In this document: in pieces, positions 6,371 to 11,283 of the stretch
How the letters are laid out: each line of letters opens with the position of its first letter
Numbering within the stretch: the stretch's first letter is position 1
Assembly (NCBI GenBank): GCA_964541605.1
Contig: CAZIQY010000086.1
Coordinates: 1 to 11,283 of the forward strand
Direction of reading: 5' to 3'
Origin: CAZIQY01 sp964541605
GTDB lineage: Bacteria; Desulfobacterota; Syntrophia; Syntrophales; UBA2185
Length of the DNA: 11,283 nucleotides
Notes under the pieces: generated by a model
Seen by the model: the letters and a program-made list of their open reading frames with translations, nothing else
Database searches by the model: none
Told to the model about the DNA's origin: nothing
Program-made: the position numbers and the translations under genes

Positions 6371-6925
6371 CTAAAACTCGATGCCCGCTCTTTCCTTTAT
6401 CCCTTTGGAATAGTGATGCTTCATCTCGTGGACTTCACTGACCGTGTCGGCCAGTGCAACAATTTCCGGGGGGGCGTATCTGCCCGTCAGGATCAGGTCT
6501 ACCGCCGGGGCTTTGCTTTTAATCATATCCACCACATCATCAGTCGAAATCAGCCCGAAATCCATGGCAACGTTGATTTCATCGAGGATCACCATATGAT
6601 ATTCACCGGAAGAGACGGCCTTTCTTGCCATGTTCAATCCCTGTTGCGCCAGATCAACATCAACGGGCGCAGGATTTTTCCTCATGACAAAACTGTCAAG
6701 GCCGCATTGGTAGATGGTTAAATCGGGAAGATATTTTTCGGCCGCAATCACTTCGCCGTATTTTTTCCCCTTCATGAACTGAATCATCAACACCTTCAAT
6801 CCGTGGCCTATGGCCCGGAGCGCCTGTCCCATGGCGGCGGTGGTTTTTCCCTTGCCGTTTCCCGTGTAGACAAAAACGAGACCCATATCATATTTCGACA
6901 AAGTCTCCTTTACAAGATCGGTCAT
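6371..6925 (-). CDS. cobO: Cob(I)yrinic acid a,c-diamide adenosyltransferase (184 aa)
   Basis: This enzyme transfers the 5'-deoxyadenosyl group of ATP to cobalt of a reduced corrinoid, in adenosylcobalamin synthesis or salvage, in the cytoplasm. It is the CobA/CobO/BtuR type: a P-loop TGNGKGKTTAAMG at residues about 21-33, followed by GHGLKVLMIQFMKG, a Walker B-like VILDEIN segment, and LTGRYAPPEI with the C-terminal EMKHHYSKGIKERAGIE. All are characteristic of this family. The frame is open to 6967, but GGGAGG placed 7 bases before the ATG at 6925 marks the true start. The length matches the family. It is followed after 15 bases by the M24 peptidase gene and lies 97 bases after the aminotransferase gene. 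No cobalamin riboswitch was seen upstream. The symbol cobO is used for the family; btuR or cobA would be equally valid. Confidence 0.92.
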   Translation of the reverse strand: MTDLVKETLSKYDMGLVFVYTGNGKGKTTAAMGQALRAIGHGLKVLMIQFMKGKKYGEVIAAEKYLPDLTIYQCGLDSFVMRKNPAPVDVDLAQQGLNMARKAVSSGEYHMVILDEINVAMDFGLISTDDVVDMIKSKAPAVDLILTGRYAPPEIVALADTVSEVHEMKHHYSKGIKERAGIEF

Positions 6926-7022
6926 CTGAAATCCTCCCAAGAAATGATAGAAAAAACACAGGGACAAACTGCCGTGGGGAACCAGAGAGTTTTTATGCTT
7001 TCCTTACGAATTTATCAATCTT

Positions 7023-8327
7023 CTATCTTGCAGATTCGATATACTGGACAATTTTCTCCGCAAGGGTTTTTACAATGTATTCAAACTTGTCTTCATCCCT
7101 GTCAAGTAGCGTCATTCTGAAGCCCGGGACGGATGTGAAGAAGGACGTCAGGGGCACCACACATATCCCCGTCGAACCAAGAAGATAATAAACAAAACGC
7201 TTGTCAGGCTCGATCTTCTCGGATGTCAGTTTTTCCACATAGCTTCTGATCTCAGGCTGCTCGATGGGCAATGTCTGACGGTCGTTAAGGGAAGCCTCGT
7301 TGAATACCATGGACATATAAAAAGCGCCGTTGCTTCTGTTGACGATGAGATAGGGCACATCCTTGAGAGCGTTGTATGCAATGTTGGAAAGTCTTTCGTA
7401 GTGGCGAACTCGGTCATCGAGATATTTTTCATACTCGGGATGGGTAATAATTTTGGGAATGGCCATTTGCGGCAGCGTCGTGGAACAGACCTCGGACATC
7501 TTCTGATTGACAATGGTATTGATATAGCGTTCAAACTTGTCATCCTTATGGGCATTGTACACCTCCATCCAGCCGCACCGGGAACCCGGCCAGGGAAATT
7601 CCTTGGAGATGCCTTTCATGCTGATCCCGGGAACATCCTCGATGATATCGGACAAAGGCGTTGTTTTCTTGCCGTTATAGACGATATTGATGTACGTTTC
7701 ATCAAATATGAGAAAAAGGTCGTATTCTCTCGCTATTTCCACGATCTTTTTCAGGGTATCCGGGCTATGGACGAACCCGGTGGGGTTATCCGGGTTGATC
7801 ACCAGAATGCCTACTATGGACTTATAGCTTCTCACCTTCTGTTCCAGTTCGCGGATGTCGGGCGACCAGTCACGATAGGGGTTCATGCGGTAGGTATTGG
7901 GGGGAAAAGAGGCATGAAGCACTTCCGCCAGAAGATGCGTGGAATACGTCGGCTCCGGCATGATGATCCGGGCATCCACCCGTATGGCGCTGTATGCCCG
8001 GGCGATGGCGTCACCCAGGCCGTTGAAGAAGATGATGTCTTCCGGCGAAATCTGTGCCTTGCCTGCCCTGTTCACGCGGTCTGCCAGGAATTTCCTTGTC
8101 TCATCAACTCCCTTGGTCGGGCTGTATCCATAGGAAAGATCATCCCGTAAGATTCCCGTCAGGACATCCTTCATCCAGTCAGGGATCTTTTCCCCTTTAT
8201 GGATGGGATCGCCGATGTTCTCCCAGGTGACTTCAATGCCGTACTCTTTAAGCTTCTGAGCCACTGAGACAATCTGGCGGATTTCATAAACCAAGCCACT
8301 GCCGTCTTTTGCTATATCAAATCTCAT
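7023..8327 (-). CDS. Class I/II PLP-dependent aminotransferase (434 aa)
   Basis: This is a fold-type I aminotransferase that would move an amino group between an amino acid and a 2-oxo acid, in the cytoplasm. The visible active-site features are NPDNPTG (residues 178-184), D209 and Y212 in FDETYINIVY (PLP ring and hydroxyl contacts), K242 in GISKEFPWPGSRCGW (Schiff-base lysine, with R250 for phosphate), and R404 in GFRMTLL (substrate carboxylate). The N-terminal ENIGDPIHKGEKIPDW is also typical. The frame allows a GTG at 8333, but GAGGGG five bases before the ATG at 8327 favours the latter. At 434 aa it is slightly longer than most members, with an acidic/basic stretch near 345-375 before the C-terminal strand. 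Substrate is not determinable by eye, and an alanine- or aspartate-type enzyme is likely. It may be transcribed with cobO, 97 bases downstream. Confidence 0.93.
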   Translation of the reverse strand: MRFDIAKDGSGLVYEIRQIVSVAQKLKEYGIEVTWENIGDPIHKGEKIPDWMKDVLTGILRDDLSYGYSPTKGVDETRKFLADRVNRAGKAQISPEDIIFFNGLGDAIARAYSAIRVDARIIMPEPTYSTHLLAEVLHASFPPNTYRMNPYRDWSPDIRELEQKVRSYKSIVGILVINPDNPTGFVHSPDTLKKIVEIAREYDLFLIFDETYINIVYNGKKTTPLSDIIEDVPGISMKGISKEFPWPGSRCGWMEVYNAHKDDKFERYINTIVNQKMSEVCSTTLPQMAIPKIITHPEYEKYLDDRVRHYERLSNIAYNALKDVPYLIVNRSNGAFYMSMVFNEASLNDRQTLPIEQPEIRSYVEKLTSEKIEPDKRFVYYLLGSTGICVVPLTSFFTSVPGFRMTLLDRDEDKFEYIVKTLAEKIVQYIESAR

Positions 8328-8394
8328 AACCACCCCTCGATACGTTGCAGGAAAATCCTCGTAATATATTGAGAATTTGCCTTAATTTCATTCG

Positions 8395-8424
8395 GTTATA
8401 ATACAGTTTATCTAAAATATCCAA
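8395..8424 (-). promoter_or_regulatory. Candidate promoter for the aminotransferase gene
   Basis: On the minus strand TTGGAT (8424-8419) and TATAAC (8400-8395) are separated by 18 bases. The -10 matches consensus at five of six positions and the -35 is weak. A transcript would have a leader of about 60 bases. Confidence 0.35.
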
Positions 8425-8484
8425 TATTTTTTGATTATCCGGTTTGCATATCCGGAACGGCTCCTCTGATATCATTGAAATCCC

Positions 8485-8513
8485 TTGACGTGCAAGGTGC
8501 ATTCTTTTATCCT
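8485..8513 (+). promoter_or_regulatory. Sigma70-type promoter of the thioredoxin-fold gene
   Basis: TTGACG (8485-8490) and TATCCT (8508-8513) are separated by exactly 17 bases on the + strand. Transcription would begin near 8520. This places the translation start after that point and argues against the upstream ATG at 8475, which opens the same frame. Confidence 0.5.
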
Positions 8514-8591
8514 TCTGTCGATTTTTATGAGATTTCTGATGAATTCCTTGAACGGCTTCCGGCTGACGGATTCACCATGAGAGATGAAAAA

Positions 8592-9143
8592 ATGAGAATT
8601 ACAAAACTGATTGAGCGGATATGGATCATGATTTTCCTTCTGTTCACCGTATTTTGTTTCTCCACCTCTGCGGAATGCATGGAAACGGGCACAAAAGCGC
8701 CCCGGTTCAGCATCAAATCCGGCGATGGAAAGGAGTTTTCTCCTGATACGGGAAAAAGTAGAATTACCATCACCCTGTATGAAACGAAAGATACGATCGA
8801 GCAAAACCGATCTTTCAAGAACGATCTCGGGGCATTGTTGAAGGAATCTGCAACATTGAAAGATGGTACTGTCGTATTGCCGGTAATCGACTGCACTTCA
8901 GCCTCCTGGCTTACTCGAAAGGTATGGGAGATGAACCTGGTCAAGAATTCAAAAAAGGAAAACGTGACGATATACGGGGATTGGAACGGCAGGATGAAAG
9001 CCGATTATGGAGTAAAAGTCGGCATGAGCAACGTGATCATCACAGACCGGAAAGGGTATATCCGTTTTACAAAAGCCGGACAACTCAACAACAGGGATAT
9101 TCATCAAATCAAAACGTTAATAAGGCGACTGACTGTGGAATAA
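8592..9143 (+). CDS. Exported thioredoxin-fold protein, YtfJ-like (about 183 aa)
   Basis: The N-terminus (MRITKLIERIWIMIFLLFT) carries a basic start and a hydrophobic core ending in CFSTSA before EC, a type I signal peptide, so the mature protein should be periplasmic. The mature part begins like a redoxin (ETGTKAPRFSIKSGDGKEF). Its C-terminal half (VIDCTSASWL, YGDWNGRMKADYGV, SNVIITDRKGYIRFTKAGQL) follows the pattern of the YtfJ/redoxin-like thioredoxin fold. There is no CXXC motif, so a classical disulfide oxidoreductase role is unlikely; lone cysteines lie near the mature N-terminus and in IDCTS. The frame is open from 8475. The starts at 8577 and 8592 are both possible, and GAGAG 8 bases upstream plus the promoter position favour 8592. 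It stands alone and is followed by tandem hairpins. Fold call moderate, function unknown. Confidence 0.75.
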   Translation: MRITKLIERIWIMIFLLFTVFCFSTSAECMETGTKAPRFSIKSGDGKEFSPDTGKSRITITLYETKDTIEQNRSFKNDLGALLKESATLKDGTVVLPVIDCTSASWLTRKVWEMNLVKNSKKENVTIYGDWNGRMKADYGVKVGMSNVIITDRKGYIRFTKAGQLNNRDIHQIKTLIRRLTVE

Positions 9144-9156
9144 TACAGCTGAGGCT

Positions 9157-9195
9157 CGCCGCCCTCCAGGCGGTGCTTGTGGGATGCATTCCCGC
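9157..9195. repeat. Two tandem GC-rich hairpins after the thioredoxin-fold gene
   Basis: The stem 9157-9163 pairs with 9169-9175 (CCGCC...GGCGG core, with an outer G-T pair), and GGGA at 9181-9184 pairs with TCCC at 9190-9193. They start 13 bases after the stop codon at 9143. No T run follows on the + strand, so they look more like a REP-type intergenic repeat than a classical terminator, though they could still stop or stabilise the transcript. Confidence 0.45.
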
Positions 9196-9279
9196 CCAAA
9201 ATCAGGACATCAATAACAATTCATCAATTCTGGTTACCTGAACAGTTAATTGAATTACAATTGAAAGGGAGCCACGAAT

Positions 9280-9393
9280 TTGTACAAGAAACGAGAGAAG
9301 CCAAATGAGGATAGGTGGAGAGAACCGACCGGGCTGGCTTCAAAAAAAGCATTGGAAGAAGTTCGCGGAGACAGGCGCAACGTTGTAAACTGA
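9280..9393 (+). CDS. Possible 37-aa ORF before the DctP fragment
   Basis: A TTG at 9280 has GGGAG 8 bases upstream and opens a 37-codon frame. Its stop overlaps the ATG of the DctP fragment as TGATG (9391-9395). The product (YKKREKPNEDRWREPTGLAS...) is highly charged, has no signal or membrane segment, and is not recognised. In a decayed region this may be chance. It is listed because both the ribosome site and the coupling are good. Confidence 0.2.
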   Translation: MYKKREKPNEDRWREPTGLASKKALEEVRGDRRNVVN

Positions 9394-9986
9394 TGACCGA
9401 CCTGGAAACAGCACAATTCAAGGCCCTGGCCTTTTGGGAAAACGGTTTCCGCAATTTGACAAACAGCAGGCACGCTGTAAAGTCGCCGGCTGACGCGAAG
9501 GGTCTCAACATGCGAACCATGGAGAATGCAATCCACCTGGCTGCATGGAAGGCCGTGGGTGTAAATCCCTTGCCGATGCCGTGGGGAGAAGTCTATAAGG
9601 CCCTTCAGGACAAGGCCATCGATGGCCAGGAAAATCCCGTCGCTCTTATCTATTCGGCAAAACTGAACAACGTGCAAAAGCATCTTTCCCTGACTCAGCA
9701 CGTCTATTCTCCCGCCATCATGATTGCCGGTCATAAGGTCTGGCAGACCTTTCCCAGGAATGATCAGGAGATGATGACCAGGACTGCCATGGAAATGGCC
9801 CGGTATGAGCGTAAGCTGGGACGAGACACCGAGGAGAAACAGATTGCCGAACTGGCGGCCGGAGGCATGGTTGTAACGAAAGATATAGACAGGGAAGCCT
9901 GGCGCAAGGCCATGGAGCCCGTTATCGAAAAATACGTACAACAGTTCGGCAGGGAGAAAATCGATGCGATTCTGAATACGAAGTAA
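9393..9986 (+). pseudogene. N-terminally truncated TRAP transporter solute-binding protein (DctP)
   Basis: DctP-type proteins catch organic acids in the periplasm and hand them to the DctQ/DctM membrane pair. From about 9402 the frame reads as the C-terminal part of a DctP protein: ALAFWENGFRNLTNS, then ADAKGLNMRTMENAIHLAAW with the carboxylate-binding arginine of the RTMEN segment, then MPWGEVYKALQDKAIDGQEN, SLTQHVYSPAIMIAGHKVW, and a helical tail ending FGREKIDAILNTK. About 198 residues remain where the family has about 330. The signal peptide and first lobe, roughly 130 residues, are missing. Upstream sequence in all frames shows no DctP-like continuation, so the protein could neither be exported nor form a two-lobed binding site. 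No dctQ or dctM follows. The remaining frame is uninterrupted, which suggests a fairly recent deletion. Confidence 0.8.
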
Positions 9987-10019
9987 AGACAATATATTGA
10001 AGTCAATCCTGGCAGGCAG

Positions 10020-10139
10020 CGGCAGGGAACATGTTGCCCTGTCTATGATGACAATAATGTCTTGATTATTCGGCAAGAGAGCGATAAAGGCACTACGTTC
10101 TTTATTACTGCAAACACATCTACGGGGAAGGAAGAATTT
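10020..10139 (+). pseudogene. Possible remnant of a histidine-kinase C-terminus
   Basis: The frame reading through 10062-10139 contains IIRQESDKGTTFFITANTS, which resembles the G2-box end of a HATPase_c domain (usually ...S..GKGTTF.I.LP). Nothing further upstream in that frame looks like a kinase, and the segment runs in frame into the ATG of the next gene without being part of it. It is probably a deletion scar; a chance match is possible. Confidence 0.3.
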
Positions 10140-10925
10140 ATGAGAAAAATCGATTGTTTCTGTTTGATGTTGAGTTTATTTGTTCTTGCCGGGTGCGTAT
10201 GCGGCACTCAGAAAAATATAAACGGAACGTCTGAGCTGAAAATGTTGACGGAGGAATACCCGCCGGTTACCTTTATGAAAGATGGAAAGGTTACCGGTTT
10301 TGTCACGGACGTGGTGCGGGAAATCATTACCCGTCAGGGCATTCCAGATCACATTCGGTTGACCTCCTGGGATGAAGCCTACAATGCGGCGTTAAGCAAC
10401 CCAAATGTAGTGCTCTTCAGTGCCGAGAGGACGGAAAAACGTGAGAATTTTTTCCAATGGGTAGGGCCGGTGGGTAAAAACAGTGCGATCTTTTACGCTA
10501 AAAAGGGGTCCGGTATCAAAATCAACAGCTTGGAGGAGGCAAAAAAGGTTGCCGCCATTGCGACGACTACTAACTGGTTTACCGAACAATACCTAAAGGA
10601 CAAAGGTTTTACAAATCTGGTTAGTTCTCCTCTTCCCATCACCAGTGTCAAGCAGCTCATGAACGGAGAGGTACAGCTTTCGGTCTTTACCGACATTACT
10701 ATTCCCGAAATTGTAAAAAATGCGGGATACAGCATGGATAATCTGGAACCAGTCTTTACCGTGAGCAAGACCTATTTTTACATCGCGGTGTCGCGTGGAA
10801 CTCCTGTTGAGATGGTCAAAAAATGGCAGTCAGTCTTGGATGCCCTGAAGGCGGACGGCACATTCGAAAAGATATACCGGAGCTATATTCCTAATGCGGA
10901 TCTGAATGATCTCCTGAAAAAATAG
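10140..10925 (+). CDS. ABC transporter amino-acid-type substrate-binding lipoprotein (261 aa)
   Basis: This is a periplasmic-binding protein of the SBP_bac_3 type, which captures a small polar solute, probably an amino acid, for an ABC importer. The N-terminus (MRKIDCFCLMLSLFVLAGC) is a lipoprotein signal with lipobox LAGC and acylated C19. The two-lobed domain spans about 30-255: ELKMLTEEYPPVTFMKDGKV, then GFVTDVVREI, a segment around VLFSAERTEKRENFFQWVGP where the arginine/acid ligand region lies, then NSLEEAKKVAAIATTTNWFTEQYL, and the closing PVEMVKKWQSVLDALKADGT...IYRSYIP. The frame opens at 10062, but AAGGAAG 5 bases before the ATG at 10140 and the signal peptide fix the start. No permease or ATPase genes lie within the 358 bases to the window end. 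Related stand-alone proteins in anaerobes are often scattered copies, so the ligand and partner transporter are unknown. Confidence 0.88.
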   Translation: MRKIDCFCLMLSLFVLAGCVCGTQKNINGTSELKMLTEEYPPVTFMKDGKVTGFVTDVVREIITRQGIPDHIRLTSWDEAYNAALSNPNVVLFSAERTEKRENFFQWVGPVGKNSAIFYAKKGSGIKINSLEEAKKVAAIATTTNWFTEQYLKDKGFTNLVSSPLPITSVKQLMNGEVQLSVFTDITIPEIVKNAGYSMDNLEPVFTVSKTYFYIAVSRGTPVEMVKKWQSVLDALKADGTFEKIYRSYIPNADLNDLLKK

Positions 10926-11237
10926 ATAAAGGGCAAATATGACTGGCATCATCTGGATACTTTGATTTCCTGGAATCTGTTCACATTGAAGCCTGTCCTT
11001 TCCTTGCACATCTGACAGAAGACCTCCATGCCGTCAAAGGGATGGCCATTCCCTGTCATAGAGGGGCTGGCCGTTAGGGAAGAGTTGGATAGAAAATAGA
11101 TGACGGCATATTCACCAATACAAACGGTTATCGTTGATTCTCCGTGATGCAACCAAGTGTGACTTTGTAGATGTTTTCAGCAAACACTCCTGAAAGAGAG
11201 CATCCGCTGATTATGGCGTATATCCACACTTTCGAAT
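10926..11237. other. Non-coding stretch after the substrate-binding protein gene
   Basis: No gene is supportable. A minus-strand frame at 10949-11152 contains FDGMEVFCQMCKERTGF with a CXXC pair. It starts only with TTG, has no convincing ribosome site and matches nothing I know, so it may be a gene remnant at most. No clear terminator follows the stop at 10925. Confidence 0.5.
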
Positions 11238-11274
11238 AAGCGTCAATCTTTAGCGGAGTTGCAGATTGACGCTT
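11238..11274. repeat. Perfect 12-bp inverted repeat at the right edge
   Basis: AAGCGTCAATCT (11238-11249) and AGATTGACGCTT (11263-11274) are exact reverse complements with a 13-base loop. No T run follows on either strand within view. It could be a terminator stem, a REP-type element, a mobile-element end or an operator for a gene beyond the window. Confidence 0.65.
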
Positions 11275-11283
11275 GAAGAACTA

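Noticed and set aside
7401..8150. A 249-codon open frame antisense to the aminotransferase
   Set aside because: It lies wholly inside the aminotransferase gene, whose active-site motifs are complete. The antisense translation resembles nothing.
9255..10076. A 273-codon minus-strand frame over the DctP fragment
   Set aside because: The + strand clearly encodes DctP sequence. The antisense product is a shadow.
10949..11152. A 67-codon minus-strand frame with a CXXC pair
   Set aside because: It starts at a TTG without a ribosome site and has no recognisable family. It is too weak to call and is only mentioned under the non-coding stretch.

Overview
The window looks like a stretch of chromosome from a strictly anaerobic, Gram-negative bacterium, most likely a deltaproteobacterial (Desulfobacterota, Syntrophus/Desulfo-type) lineage. 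This is inferred from the gene kinds: a corrinoid adenosyltransferase, a Cys-rich DUF2284 protein, TRAP and ABC solute-binding proteins, and short GC-rich tandem hairpins between genes. No rRNA, tRNA or other definitive marker is present.

Layout. (1) 1-401 is non-coding. (2) 280-1879 is a complete, apparently intact IS5-like insertion sequence of 1600 bp. It has an 18-bp terminal inverted repeat, a second subterminal inverted repeat of about 32 bp, a probable TTA target duplication, and one DDE transposase on the + strand. (3) 2016-4210 is an AT-richer, minus-strand cassette of three genes whose reading frames overlap by 20 bp at both junctions. In order of transcription these are a soluble GT51 peptidoglycan-glycosyltransferase domain protein with no membrane anchor, a PD-(D/E)XK nuclease-like protein, and a protein of unknown N-terminal domain ending in a LysM repeat. 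I know of no named system with this composition, and it is the main candidate for something undescribed. (4) 4211-4529 is non-coding, with two tandem hairpins and a weak promoter. (5) 4530-8327 is a GC-richer minus-strand run of metabolic genes: class I/II aminotransferase, then cobO-type corrinoid adenosyltransferase, then M24 metallopeptidase, then DUF2284 metal-binding protein. The last three are tightly spaced and probably one operon. (6) 8592-9143 is a + strand exported thioredoxin-fold (YtfJ-like) protein behind a good sigma70-type promoter. (7) 9144-10139 is decayed sequence: tandem hairpins, an N-terminally truncated TRAP-transporter DctP pseudogene, and what may be the last residues of a histidine kinase. 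(8) 10140-10925 is an intact amino-acid-type ABC substrate-binding lipoprotein. (9) 10926-11283 is non-coding and ends in a perfect 12-bp inverted repeat.

How the genes fit together. The cassette at 2016-4210 is bounded by an insertion sequence on one side and REP-like hairpins on the other, and its base composition differs from the metabolic block. This fits a horizontally acquired accessory module, plausibly defence or cell-envelope related, but no function is shown by the sequence. The metabolic block suggests corrinoid handling and peptide/amino-acid metabolism. The right-hand part carries periplasmic solute-binding proteins, one broken and one intact, without their permease genes inside the window.
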